64,000 nt of DNA from Streptomyces sp. NRRL S-87 (GTDB lineage: Bacteria; Actinomycetota; Actinomycetes; Streptomycetales; Streptomycetaceae), in contig NZ_JOGB01000005.1 of assembly GCF_000719335.1 (NCBI RefSeq), forward strand, positions 62,001-126,000. The letters run 5' to 3'. Under the pieces are notes generated by a model. The model was not told where the DNA came from. It was given only the letters and a program-made list of their open reading frames with translations, and ran no database searches. Positions 52,938 to 61,964 of the stretch are shown here, piece after piece (position 1 is the first letter of the stretch; each line of letters opens with the position of its first letter). The translations under genes were made by a program, and so were the position numbers.

Positions 52938-55900
52938 ATGAGCGTCGCGGAGCAGACCCAGGGGACCCGGAACCGTTTCCTGAACCGGGTGCCCGACGCG
53001 TTCGGCGCCTTCTTCGGCGCCCTGGGACTCCTGTGCGCCCTGCTCGCGGTCTTCGCGGGCCTGCGGGCGCTGCTCCGGCCCCTCGTCCGCTTCCTCGACG
53101 ACATCGTCGTGCCCGTCAGCGCGAACCTCGCCTACGCCGCCTTCCTCATGCTGCTCGCCGCGGCGCTCGGTAGCCGCAAGAAGATCGCCTGGTGGGTGGT
53201 GGTCGCCTACCTGAGCCTGCTCATCCTCTCCGACCTGCTGCTCCTGGCCGCTGAGGAGTACTGGTACTCCGTCCCGTCCCTGATCGTCGGCATCGCCGCC
53301 CTGGTCCTGCTGGTGGCGGCCCGCCGGGAGTTCTACGCCGACTCGCGGCACGGCGCGGTCTGGCGGGCCCTGCTCGTCCTCGGACTCGGCCTGCTCGCCG
53401 CCGTCTTCCTCGCCTGGGGCGTCGTCGCCGTCTGGCCCGGCACCCTGCCCAGCTCCCAGTGGCTGGACTGGGCCGCCAAACAGGTCTTCGGCGGCCTCTT
53501 CTCCGCCCGCCAGTTCGACGGCCGGCCGGCCCGGCCCGTCTACTTCCTGTGCGGCCTGTTCGGTGCGCTCGCCCTGCTCAACGCCGCCGCCACGCTGTTC
53601 CGCTCACAGCGCATGGAGGCCTCCCTGCACGGGGACGAGGAGTCCCGGATCCGCGCCCTGCTCGGCGCCTACGGCCGCAACGACTCGCTCGGCTACTTCG
53701 CCACCCGTCGCGACAAGGCCGTGGTCTTCGCCCCCAACGGCAAGGCGGCCGTGACCTACCGCGTCGAGGCCGGGGTGTGCCTGGCCTCGGGCGACCCGGT
53801 CGGCGATCCCGGCGCGTGGACCCCGGCCGTCAACGCCTGGCTGGCCGTGGCCCGCCGCTACGGCTGGCAGCCCGCCGTCATGGGCGCCTCCGAGGAGGGC
53901 GCGACCGCCTACGCCCGCTCGGGCCTGGGTGCCCTCCAACTGGGCGACGAGGCCATCCTGCACGTGGCCCGGTTCGACCTCGACGGCCGCGACATGCGCG
54001 TGACCCGCCAGGCCGTCAACCGCGTCCGACGGGCCGGCTGCACCACCGTGATCCGCCGCCACTCCGCCCTCACGGACGAGGAGATGCGGCGGATCGTCGA
54101 CAGCGCCGACCGGTGGCGCGACACCGAGACCGAGCGCGGCTTCTCGATGGCACTCGACCGGCTCGGCGACCCGGAGGACGGCGACTGCCTGCTGGTGGAG
54201 GCCCTCGACGCCGAAGGCCGGCTGGTCGCCCTGCTGTCGTTCGTCCCGTGGGGCAGGGACGGCATCTCCCTGGACCTCATGCGCCGCGACCGCAGGGCCC
54301 CGAACGGGGTCATGGAGTTCATGGTCGCCGAGCTGTGCGCGCACGCCCCGAAGGTGGGCGTGCGGCGGGTCTCCCTCAACTTCGCCGTCTTCCGCTCCGT
54401 CTTCGAGGAGGGCGGCCGGATCGGTGCGGGCCCCGTGCTGCGGCTGTGGCGCCAGCTGCTGCTGTTCTTCTCCCGGTGGTGGCAGCTGGAGGCGCTCTAC
54501 CGCTCGAACGTCAAGTACCAGCCCGAGTGGTACCCGCGGTTCCTCTGCTACGGCGACGCCGGATCGCTGGCCCGCATCAGCCTCGCCTCCGGTATCGCGG
54601 AGGGCTTCGTCTCCGTACCCAGCCTGCACAAGCTGTGGGGTCGCAGCCACCGGCGCGGCGCGGTCTCCGCCCCCGCCACCACCGCCGGCCTGCCCTCGAT
54701 CGAGTCCCTCGGCCTGGTCGAGGAGGGCGGGGGCGGGGCGGGCGCCGGCACTGCCCTGCCCGAGCAGGTACGGGTCCGGCACCGCAAGCTCGAGCGGCTG
54801 CGGGCGGCGGGAACCGACCCGTACCCGGTCGGCATCCCCGAGCGCACCCACACCGTCGCGGAGCTGCGGGCCGGCCACCCGGCGCCGGCGCCCGGGGCCC
54901 GTACCGGAGAAGCGGTGACCGTGGCCGGCCGGGTGATGGTCGTGCGCGACCTCGGCGGCGTCGTCTTCGCGGTGCTGCGGGACTGGTCGGGGGACCTCCA
55001 GCTGATGTTCACCCGGGACGGCTCCGGGCCGGAAGCCCTCGGTTCCTTCACCGCCACCGTCGACTTCGGCGACCACGTCACCGCCACCGGCGAGGTCGCC
55101 GGCAGCCGCACCGGCGAGCTCTCCGTCCTCGTCACCTCCTGGCAGCTCACCGGCAAGTGCCTGCGCCCGCTGCCGGACAAGCGCAAGGGCCTGGCCGACC
55201 CCGAGGCCCGGGTGCGCCGCCGGTACCTCGACCTGGTGGCCCGCCCCGAGGCCCGCGACGTGGTCCGGGCCCGGTCCGTCGCCGTACAGGCGCTGCGCCA
55301 GGGCCTGCTGGACCGCGGCTACCTGGAGGTCGAGACCCCGATGCTCCAGCAGATCCACGGCGGCGCCAACGCCCGGCCCTTCCGCACCCACATCAACGCC
55401 TACGACCTCGACCTCTACCTGCGCATCGCCCCCGAGCTCTACCTCAAGAGGCTGTGCGTGGGCGGCATGGAGAAGGTCTTCGAGATGGGCCGCACCTTCC
55501 GCAACGAAGGCGTCTCCTACAAGCACAACCCCGAGTTCACGATGCTGGAGGCCTACCAGGCCTTCGCCGACTACGACGTCATGCTCGACCTGACCCGCCA
55601 ACTGATCCAGGACGCCGCGACCGCCGCCAACGGTGCCACCGTCGCCCGCAAGGCCGGCCCCGACGGCCGGCTCGTCGAGCACGACATCTCCGGGCTGTGG
55701 CCGGTCAAGACCGTGTACGGCGCGATCAGCGAGGCACTCGGCGAGGAGGTCGACGCCGACACCGACGAGCTCCTGCTGCGCAGGCTGTGCGACTCCGCCG
55801 GCGTCCCGCACGGCCCCGAGGACACGCGCGGGGACGTGGTCCTGGAAATGTACGAGCGACTCGTGGAGGAGAAGACGAAGCTCCCCACCTTCTACAAGGA

Positions 55901-56237
55901 CTTCCCCACGGACGTCTCCCCGCTCACCCGCCAGCACCGCAAGGACCCCCGGCTGGCCGAGCGCTGGGACCTGGTGGCCTTCGGCACGGAGCTCGGCACC
56001 GCGTACTCGGAGCTGACCGACCCGGTGGAGCAGCGCCGGCGGCTCACCGCCCAGTCCCTGCTCGCCGCGGGCGGCGACCCCGAGGCCATGGAGATCGACG
56101 ACGACTTCCTGGACGCCCTGGAGTACGCGATGCCGCCCACCGGCGGCCTGGGCATCGGAGTGGACCGGCTCGTCATGTTCATCACGGGACTGACGATCCG
56201 CGAGACCCTGCCGTTCCCGTTGGTGCGAAAGAACTAG
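52938..56237 (+). CDS. lysX: Bifunctional LysX: lysyl-phosphatidylglycerol synthase fused to lysyl-tRNA synthetase
   Basis: 1099 residues. Residues 1 to about 220 form six or seven membrane helices (MprF-type flippase part). Residues about 225-585 are the GNAT-like transferase domain ([52 protein letters not shown]). The rest is a class II LysRS: an OB fold ([20 protein letters not shown]), motif 1/2 with [20 protein letters not shown] and motif 3 [16 protein letters not shown]. It charges lysine to tRNA and transfers it to phosphatidylglycerol, giving membrane positive charge and resistance to cationic peptides, as for M. tuberculosis LysX. The start looks leaderless. Confidence 0.96.
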   Translation: MSVAEQTQGTRNRFLNRVPDAFGAFFGALGLLCALLAVFAGLRALLRPLVRFLDDIVVPVSANLAYAAFLMLLAAALGSRKKIAWWVVVAYLSLLILSDLLLLAAEEYWYSVPSLIVGIAALVLLVAARREFYADSRHGAVWRALLVLGLGLLAAVFLAWGVVAVWPGTLPSSQWLDWAAKQVFGGLFSARQFDGRPARPVYFLCGLFGALALLNAAATLFRSQRMEASLHGDEESRIRALLGAYGRNDSLGYFATRRDKAVVFAPNGKAAVTYRVEAGVCLASGDPVGDPGAWTPAVNAWLAVARRYGWQPAVMGASEEGATAYARSGLGALQLGDEAILHVARFDLDGRDMRVTRQAVNRVRRAGCTTVIRRHSALTDEEMRRIVDSADRWRDTETERGFSMALDRLGDPEDGDCLLVEALDAEGRLVALLSFVPWGRDGISLDLMRRDRRAPNGVMEFMVAELCAHAPKVGVRRVSLNFAVFRSVFEEGGRIGAGPVLRLWRQLLLFFSRWWQLEALYRSNVKYQPEWYPRFLCYGDAGSLARISLASGIAEGFVSVPSLHKLWGRSHRRGAVSAPATTAGLPSIESLGLVEEGGGGAGAGTALPEQVRVRHRKLERLRAAGTDPYPVGIPERTHTVAELRAGHPAPAPGARTGEAVTVAGRVMVVRDLGGVVFAVLRDWSGDLQLMFTRDGSGPEALGSFTATVDFGDHVTATGEVAGSRTGELSVLVTSWQLTGKCLRPLPDKRKGLADPEARVRRRYLDLVARPEARDVVRARSVAVQALRQGLLDRGYLEVETPMLQQIHGGANARPFRTHINAYDLDLYLRIAPELYLKRLCVGGMEKVFEMGRTFRNEGVSYKHNPEFTMLEAYQAFADYDVMLDLTRQLIQDAATAANGATVARKAGPDGRLVEHDISGLWPVKTVYGAISEALGEEVDADTDELLLRRLCDSAGVPHGPEDTRGDVVLEMYERLVEEKTKLPTFYKDFPTDVSPLTRQHRKDPRLAERWDLVAFGTELGTAYSELTDPVEQRRRLTAQSLLAAGGDPEAMEIDDDFLDALEYAMPPTGGLGIGVDRLVMFITGLTIRETLPFPLVRKN

Positions 56238-56320
56238 GCCCCTGCTCCGGACGAGTGCACATTCCCTCTTGACCAGTGTTGTTGAAGCACCGACGCTGTC
56301 TGGCGTGCGAGCAATTGATA

Positions 56321-57223
56321 ATGAAATCGGATGACCTGCTTCCGGGGCGGCGGGATGTGCTGCGCACCGCCGTGTTCCTCGGAACCGCCGTCGCCGCCGG
56401 ACTGCTGACCGGGGGAGAGATCGCCGCTCCCGGTACCCCGGCCGAGGGGTCGGCCGCCGCACCGCACCCCGGCGCCTCCCGGGCCGCGGGCGCGGGCGGT
56501 GCCCCGCCCCGACCCGGCCCCCCGCAGTCCGTACGGCCGCAGTTGCCGTCCACGTACCGGCTCAGCCCCATGACGGCCGAGCTCCCGCCCCGGCACCGGC
56601 CGGCGCTGCCCCCCGTACGCACCCGCCCGCTGCTGGAGATGCCGGCGGCGGACGGCAACATCGTGCTCACCTTCGACGACGGGCCCGACCCGCGCTACAC
56701 CCCGGGCATCCTCGACACCCTGCGCCGGTACGACGCGCGCGCGGTGTTCTTCGTCTGCGGCGAGATGGCCGTGGACAACCCGGACCTGCTGCGGCGCATG
56801 GTCGACGAGGGCCACGTCATCGGCAACCACACCTGGACCCACCCGCTGATCCCGAAGCTCAGCCGGTCGAAGCTGGCCTGGGAGATCGGACACACCAGCG
56901 ACATCGTGGACAAGACGGTGGGCCGTCCGCCCGTCTGGTTCCGCGCGCCGTACGGGGCCTGGAACCGCGCGGCCTTCGAGATCGGGGCCGAGCTCGGGAT
57001 GGAGCCGCTGGCCTGGACCGTGGACACCCTCGACTGGACCGAGCCGGGCACCTCGGTCATCGTCGGCCGCGTGCTGAAGGGCGCCGCCCCGGGCGTGGTG
57101 GTGCTGTCGCACGACGCCGGCGGCAACCGCTCGCAGAGCGTCGCGGCGCTGCGCACGTACCTGCCGCGGCTGCTGGAGCGCGGTTTCCGGCCGACGCTGC
57201 CGCAGCTGCCGGCCCGCCGCTGA
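56321..57223 (+). CDS. Polysaccharide deacetylase (NodB family), probably exported
   Basis: 300 residues from ATG at 56321. The N-terminus LLPGRRDVLRTAVFLGTAVA looks like a twin-arginine signal; a Pro-rich linker follows. The NodB domain shows TFDDGPD (catalytic Asp and metal Asp), GHVIGNHTWTHP (zinc His pair), RAPYGAWN, and LDWTEPG with LSHDAGG. It probably removes acetyl groups from cell-wall or extracellular glycan. An in-frame TTG at 56276 would add a cysteine-bearing extension; ATG has a weak ribosome site. Adjacent to lysX but with its own start region. Confidence 0.9.
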   Translation: MKSDDLLPGRRDVLRTAVFLGTAVAAGLLTGGEIAAPGTPAEGSAAAPHPGASRAAGAGGAPPRPGPPQSVRPQLPSTYRLSPMTAELPPRHRPALPPVRTRPLLEMPAADGNIVLTFDDGPDPRYTPGILDTLRRYDARAVFFVCGEMAVDNPDLLRRMVDEGHVIGNHTWTHPLIPKLSRSKLAWEIGHTSDIVDKTVGRPPVWFRAPYGAWNRAAFEIGAELGMEPLAWTVDTLDWTEPGTSVIVGRVLKGAAPGVVVLSHDAGGNRSQSVAALRTYLPRLLERGFRPTLPQLPARR

Positions 57224-57240
57224 GGCCGGCGGCGGCCGTG

Positions 57241-57273
57241 GGGCGGGGCGCCCGAGGTCCGGGAGCCCCGCCC
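57241..57273. terminator. Terminator hairpin between convergent genes
   Basis: GGGCGGGGC (57241-57249) pairs with GCCCCGCCC (57265-57273) followed by ttct. It lies just after the deacetylase gene, facing the sortase gene. Confidence 0.6.
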
Positions 57274-57282
57274 TTCTGCTGC

Positions 57283-57352
57283 CGTCTTCGGCCTCGGCCT
57301 CTTGCCCTCTGCCTTCGGCCTCGGCCTCTCGGTCTCGGCCCTCGGCCTCCGG
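57283..57352. repeat. Low-complexity (t)tcggcctcggcctc repeats
   Basis: Irregular repeats of ttcggcctcggcctc with ctctcgg and ccctcgg variants fill about 70 nt between the deacetylase and sortase genes. Strongly strand-biased pyrimidine/purine composition; non-coding. Confidence 0.8.
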
Positions 57353-57374
57353 CCCGGCGGTGCCCCGGTCCCCG

Positions 57375-58037
57375 TCAGCGGGAGTCGACCATGCGGGCGA
57401 AGACGACGACGTTGCCGTCGTAGCCGCGGGCCCGCGAGTAGCCGCCCCCGCAGGTGATGACGCGCAGCTCGGGCTGGCCCGTGTCCCCGTACACCCGGGC
57501 GCCGGGGAAGTCGTTCTTGGAGAACACCTCCACCCCGTACACCTCGAACACCGCCGTCTTGCCGTCGTACCGGCTCACCTCGATGTGCGCGCCCTTGCGG
57601 ATCGCGCCGAGGCCGTAGAACACCGCCGGACCCTTGTCGTTGTCGACGTGGCCGACGATCACCGCCGAGCCGCGCTGGCCGGGCGCGATGCCGTTGAGGT
57701 ACCAGCCGGCCAGGTTGGAGTCCTGGGGCGGGGGCGCGTCGATCCATCCCTCCGCGTCGAGACCGACGGACATCACGGGCGCGTCGACGTTGATCGACGG
57801 GATGCGGATGCGCTCCACCGTCGAGTGCCCCAACTCCTGGAGGTCGGTCGGCGGTACGGGGGCCGCCGTGGCGGCACCGGTACCGGAGGTGCTGACGGCG
57901 GCGGCCGCGGCGGGCTGGGGCGGCCCCGGGTCGACGTCCGCCCCGTTCCGCATCATGGCGAGGCCGGTGAGCATGACCAGGGCCAGTGCCCCCCAGGGGG
58001 ACCGCCGCCGCGGCTGCCCGTGCTCGTCCTCGGTCAT
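57375..58037 (-). CDS. Class F sortase
   Basis: 220 residues from ATG at 58037 (AGGGAGAG upstream). One N-terminal helix (PWGALALVMLTGLAMMRNG) anchors it; after a Pro/Ala linker the sortase barrel has catalytic His 130 (VIVGHVDND), Cys 196 (VITCGGG) and an Arg in SRARGYDG. Class F sortases are the actinobacterial type that cut LPxTG-like signals. Three genes downstream on both strands encode secreted proteins with C-terminal anchors, but none shows a clear LPxTG motif. AGxGG-rich start region, monocistronic. Confidence 0.92.
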   Translation of the reverse strand: MTEDEHGQPRRRSPWGALALVMLTGLAMMRNGADVDPGPPQPAAAAAVSTSGTGAATAAPVPPTDLQELGHSTVERIRIPSINVDAPVMSVGLDAEGWIDAPPPQDSNLAGWYLNGIAPGQRGSAVIVGHVDNDKGPAVFYGLGAIRKGAHIEVSRYDGKTAVFEVYGVEVFSKNDFPGARVYGDTGQPELRVITCGGGYSRARGYDGNVVVFARMVDSR

Positions 58038-58383
58038 GGCTCTCCCTTCCCGACGCGGGATCCGGATTCCCGCGTTCTCTTCCCCCCTTCTCCACGCACG
58101 CTAAGTCGGCGCGGGCGGGAAGGCGAGGAGGGAAGGGCGAACGGGTGGCGGAGAGCCGGATGGGATGCACCCGTTCGAGTAAATGTCACATAACCATCCG
58201 ATGGGGCGTGACCTGCGCATCCGTCGGTGACGCACCGAACGGTCCCGGCGTGTCGCCTCCATCGGGCGGACCACGGAAGAAATGCGGCGATTGCGGCGGA
58301 AGGTGATGGTTCGTCATGGGATGCGTTCTCGTCGATCATCCCGGAGCCACCGCTCCGGGGCGCTTCCCGCTGGAGGTTCCACC
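58038..58383. other. Divergent intergenic region between sortase and secreted protein
   Basis: No gene recognised. It contains an AT-richer patch CGAGTAAATGTCACATAACC at about 58178 and a short dyad GGGATG/CATCCC at about 58319-58343. Either may hold promoters for the two divergent envelope genes; no -35/-10 pair is certain. Confidence 0.35.
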
Positions 58384-58884
58384 ATGCGTGCTGCACACGC
58401 ACTGACAGCCGCCGCGGCGCTCGCCGTGGTCGGCCTCGCGACACCGATCGCCGCCGCGGGCGGCGCGCCGGGGGGCAACGGGCCCACCAACATCACCGTC
58501 AGCCCCTTCCGGGTCCACCAGGGCTCGACCATGCAGGTCAGCGCCGCCGGCTGCCAGCAGGGCGGGCTGGTGTTCTCGCGCGACAACACCTTCGACTCGG
58601 AGCGGCTGTCGCCGGGGTCCATCGGCTTCGCCACCGTCCGCATCCACGACCACGCCCGCCCGGGCCGCCACGAGGTCCACGTCCGCTGCAACGGCAGCGA
58701 GCGCGAGGGCAGCCGGGAGTTCGAGGTCCTCGCCGCCCGCGGTGCGCAGGGCGGCCTGGGCGGCTCGTTCGGGCCCAGCACCACCGAGACCGCCATCGGC
58801 GCGGGCCTGGTGGGCAGCGCGGCCCTGGGCGCGGGGATCCACCTGATGCGCCGCCGCGTGCGTGCGACCCGCGCCCGCGTCTGA
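58384..58884 (+). CDS. Secreted protein with C-terminal membrane anchor (paralogue A)
   Basis: 166 residues from ATG at 58384 with GGAGG upstream. Signal peptide to about residue 26 (TPIAAAGGAPG). A compact domain of about 95 residues (TNITVSPFRVHQGSTMQVSA, GCQQGG, HVRCNGSEREG) has two cysteines likely to form a disulfide and an Ig-like feel. It ends with a hydrophobic stretch (IGAGLVGSAALGAGIHL) and MRRRVRATR, a membrane anchor. No LPxTG. A paralogue faces it at 59038-59583. Confidence 0.8.
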   Translation: MRAAHALTAAAALAVVGLATPIAAAGGAPGGNGPTNITVSPFRVHQGSTMQVSAAGCQQGGLVFSRDNTFDSERLSPGSIGFATVRIHDHARPGRHEVHVRCNGSEREGSREFEVLAARGAQGGLGGSFGPSTTETAIGAGLVGSAALGAGIHLMRRRVRATRARV

Positions 58885-58917
58885 CCGGCCGAACCTCCCC
58901 GGTCGGGCCGCGGAACC

Positions 58918-58959
58918 GCCCGTCGCCCCGAGTCCCGGCCAGGACTCGGGGCGACGGGC
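58918..58959. terminator. Perfect 18-bp-stem bidirectional terminator
   Basis: GCCCGTCGCCCCGAGTCC (58918-58935), loop cggcca, GGACTCGGGGCGACGGGC (58942-58959), with no mismatch. It separates the two convergent paralogous genes. Confidence 0.88.
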
Positions 58960-59037
58960 GTCCGTCGTCGCCCCGCCCTGCGCGCGGCCGGTGCACGCTG
59001 CAGGCTCCGCGGGAGCGCGGGAGCGCAGGTGTGCGGG

Positions 59038-59583
59038 TCAGTGGCGACGGGCGGCCGCACGACGCCGGACCACGTACGCCGTACCGAGGCCCGCCGCGAT
59101 GAACAGCCCCGCACCGGCCGCGATCTCGCCCGGGTCCATGCCGGCGATGCTGCCGCCCACACCGCCGCGCACGCCGCGCGAGACGGTGGTGGAACTGGTG
59201 GTGGGCCGGCTCGTGCTGCCACCGGCGATGGTCAGGTCGGCGGAGCCGTTCTCGTTGTTGCAGGTGAAGGTCACCGAGTAGACGGCGCCGCGGCGGGCGT
59301 CCCGGTCCACGGTGACCCGCACGCTCTGGCCGCGCGGGATGCTCACGGTGTCGAAGACGCCGGAGGAGGCCGTGGCGAAGGACGCGTCGCAGCCGCTCAC
59401 CGACAGCGTGACCTGGCCGCCGGGGGCGACCGTGGCCGGCGTGATGGCGAAGCCGAACGAGGTGACGGGCTGCTGCGGTCCGGTCGCCGGGGCCGCCGCG
59501 GTCGACGTCGCGCCGAACGCGAGGGCGGCTCCCACGGCACCGGTGGCGAGCAGGGCGGCGGACGCGGTGCGTATCGCGGACAT
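59038..59583 (-). CDS. Secreted protein with C-terminal membrane anchor (paralogue B)
   Basis: 181 residues from ATG at 59583 (AGGA upstream). Same plan as the neighbour: signal peptide, a domain with TPATVAPGGQVTLSVSGCDA and SVTFTCNNENG, a Ser/Thr linker, then a hydrophobic segment (EIAAGAGLFIAAGLGTAYVV) and a basic end RRRAAARRH. The shared PGGxVxxxxxGC pattern and the second cysteine support common ancestry with paralogue A. No sortase signal is visible. Confidence 0.8.
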   Translation of the reverse strand: MSAIRTASAALLATGAVGAALAFGATSTAAAPATGPQQPVTSFGFAITPATVAPGGQVTLSVSGCDASFATASSGVFDTVSIPRGQSVRVTVDRDARRGAVYSVTFTCNNENGSADLTIAGGSTSRPTTSSTTVSRGVRGGVGGSIAGMDPGEIAAGAGLFIAAGLGTAYVVRRRAAARRH

Positions 59584-59824
59584 GGTCAGTCCTCCGGGTC
59601 CCGAGGAGCATCTGCGGAACCGTTTCCACAAGTGACGGATGGTGCGCCTCGATGTCCGCCACGCTAGGTCCGGCCGCCTCCGCCCGCGATCAGAGTCGGG
59701 CGAATGGGGGTTCCTGCTCGGCCACCCGGGGGACCACCGCGGCGCGCCCCCTGGCCCACCGGATCCGCCGCCCGGCCCCGCCGGTGCCGCGGCGGCCGCC
59801 ACGGGCCGCCGGCGGGCGCACCGG

Positions 59825-60589
59825 TCAGGGGCGGGCGGACGGGAAGTACCGGAGGAAGGGCTCCGCCGTGGCGGAGATGCCGCGGCTGAACGGGGCGTCG
59901 AAGTCCCAGACGAGGAACAGCAGGAAGGCGATCAGGGCGCTGAAGAGGCCGGCGAGCAGCAGCTCGCGGAACGAGCGGCGGATCTGCAGCGTGAAGACCA
60001 GCCCCACCGTCACCAGCGCTCCCGCGATCAGGCCGAACCACACCACGCCCGGCATGACCGCGCCCACGCTCGACGCGCGCCCGCTGCGGGCGTCGTCCGC
60101 CACGCCCACCTGGTCGACCAGCGGCTGGTAGGCCTGCCCCTCGTGGTCGGTGCGGGGCTCGTAGTCCGTGACGTCGCGGCGCACCTTCTCCAGCAGCCGG
60201 TCGCCGTGGGTGGTGAGGCGGTCCTGGTCCGCCATCACCTGCCACTCCGTGGTGACGACGTACGACACGTACGCCTCCGCGTCGGCCCGGATCCGGGCGC
60301 GCACCTGGGGCGGGTAGACCTCGGAGCGCACGCTCACCTCGTGCAGGGCCTGCGCTTCCTGGCGCACGTACTCCTGGGCCGCCCCGCGGGCCTCCCAGAC
60401 ACCGGCGATCGCCAGCCCCAGGACGATCGCGTAGATCACGCCGATCATCATCGTCATGTACTCGATGACGTCGGGGGTTTCGTTGGGGTCGTCGTCCTCG
60501 CCGATCCGGCGGTTGTTCAGTAGGGCGATGGAGAGCACCACCGCGCAGGCCGCGGCCATCGCGATGGTCAGGACGAGCCACTCCGACAC
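59825..60589 (-). CDS. DUF4239-family membrane protein (bestrophin-like)
   Basis: 254 residues from GTG at 60589, chosen because AGGAG is 5 nt upstream; the GTG at 60595 is too close to it. N-terminal helix (WLVLTIAMAAACAVVLSIA), a second (MMIGVIYAIVLGLAIAGVW), a long cytoplasmic charged region (EYVRQEAQALHEVSVRSEVY to DYEPRTDHEGQAY), then two C-terminal helices. This matches the DUF4239 layout, related to bestrophin-like channels. Function unproven. Confidence 0.87.
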   Translation of the reverse strand: MSEWLVLTIAMAAACAVVLSIALLNNRRIGEDDDPNETPDVIEYMTMMIGVIYAIVLGLAIAGVWEARGAAQEYVRQEAQALHEVSVRSEVYPPQVRARIRADAEAYVSYVVTTEWQVMADQDRLTTHGDRLLEKVRRDVTDYEPRTDHEGQAYQPLVDQVGVADDARSGRASSVGAVMPGVVWFGLIAGALVTVGLVFTLQIRRSFRELLLAGLFSALIAFLLFLVWDFDAPFSRGISATAEPFLRYFPSARP

Positions 60590-60736
60590 GTTCACTCCTG
60601 TCTGTCGGCTGTCTGTCGGCTGTCGTTCGGCTGGCGTACGGGCCGCCGGGGCCGGCCCCCGCCGCTGCGGCCGCGCGGGCCCGGGGTGGCGTGCGGATGC
60701 CGGATGCCGGGTGTCGGGCGCCGGGCGGGGTGGGGG

Positions 60737-61552
60737 TCAGCGCGGACGCAGGGCGACGATGGCGAGCACCGCGGGGGCGGTGGCGAGCAGCGTGAAGGTG
60801 AGCACCGAGACGTGGTGCTCGCGCGGCTTGCGCGCGGGGGCCCGGTAGGCGGGCCGGGCCACCGGACGGGGGCGCGCCTTCGGCGGCGGGGTCAGGCTCG
60901 GCCGCGGTGGCTCCGCCACGGTCCGTACGGGCCGCGGCCGGGGCGGCGCGGGAGCGGCCCGGACCGGCCGGGGCGGGGTGGGCCGGGGCTCGAGGGTGGG
61001 TCGCGGACGGGTCGGCCGCGGCTTCGGGGTGGGCGTGGGCCGCGGGGTCGGGGTCGGCTCGGCGGTCGGGGTGGGCTTCGGCGTCGGCTTGTGCGTCGGC
61101 TTCTGGGTGGGCCTGGGTGTGGGCTTCGGGGTGGGGGAGTGCGTCGGCTTCGGGTCGCAGTGGTGCCCCCGTCCGCGGCCCCGCCCGTGGTGGTCGTGTC
61201 CGCGGCCGCGGTCGTCGTGCGGCCGGCAGCCGCAATGCCGGCCCCCGAACGCTTCGCCGCCGTCGTCGCGGTCGCGGTCCCCGCCGGGCCCCTGACGGGG
61301 CCGGCACCCGCAGTGCCGCCCGCCGTACGCCTCACCACCGCCGTCACCCGCCACCGCCACGGCCGTGATGCCGTCGGGCCCGATGCTCGCGTACGCGCAG
61401 CTGTCGGCACCCGCGGGAGCGCTGCCGAGGAGCAGCCACAGCACCAGTGCGACCGCCCCCAGCGCGCTGCCGCCCGCCCACGGTCCGCGTCCGCGCGGCC
61501 GTCGAGGGGAAACGAGAGGGCCCGCCGGCCCGGAGCCGCTGCCTCCGCTCAC
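60737..61552 (-). CDS. Pro-rich surface protein with duplicated Cys/His motif and C-terminal anchor
   Basis: 271 residues from GTG at 61552 (GGGGA nearby). Signal anchor or signal peptide (LGAVALVLWLLLGSAPAGAD), then the motif GGEAYGGRHCGCRP, which recurs as GGEAFGGRHCGCRP about 30 residues later. A His/Arg/Gly-rich patch (GHDHHGRGRGRGHHC) follows, then about 90 residues of Pro/Thr/Lys repeats (PTPKPTPRPTQKPT type) and a C-terminal hydrophobic helix (VLTFTLLATAPAVLAIV). A metal-binding, wall-spanning surface protein is plausible. I recognise no family. Confidence 0.7.
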   Translation of the reverse strand: MSGGSGSGPAGPLVSPRRPRGRGPWAGGSALGAVALVLWLLLGSAPAGADSCAYASIGPDGITAVAVAGDGGGEAYGGRHCGCRPRQGPGGDRDRDDGGEAFGGRHCGCRPHDDRGRGHDHHGRGRGRGHHCDPKPTHSPTPKPTPRPTQKPTHKPTPKPTPTAEPTPTPRPTPTPKPRPTRPRPTLEPRPTPPRPVRAAPAPPRPRPVRTVAEPPRPSLTPPPKARPRPVARPAYRAPARKPREHHVSVLTFTLLATAPAVLAIVALRPR

Positions 61553-61964
61553 CGGTCCCCCGTCGCGGACGTGTTCCTGACGGGGGCCGCCGGGCACCAG
61601 TCGCCGGTGCGGGGCGGCGCGGAAGGAGCGTCCTAACCGCGGGGCAGGGGGTCTCGTCACGCCGGGAGCATGGGCTCGGGAACGAGCCGGCACGCGGGAG
61701 TGGCGGCTGATTCCCCTGAACGGGCGGTCTTTCGACCCTACAGGTTTGAGCCAAAGGTGAACGTGACACGGGCGCGATGCGGGCGTGCGTCTTCACGTTC
61801 CAAAAGGGATTTGTCGGTTTCAGTCAACAGGTGATCCCGCTCTGGCACGTGCCTTTGGTGTGTGACGAAGAACGGATCGCCAATTTCCGCTTTGACTCGC
61901 CCCTATGAGCAATGATCAGTAGATTCTCCTGCGGCAGTAGACGACTCGGCATGGGGAGACCTCG
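61553..61964. other. Divergent intergenic region with inverted repeat
   Basis: Relatively AT-rich for this genome. GAACGTGA (61759-61766) and TCACGTTC (61793-61800) form an 8-bp inverted repeat with a 26-nt interval, and TTGACT lies at 61892. Probably the promoter region of the methyltransferase gene; no exact start could be fixed. Confidence 0.35.
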
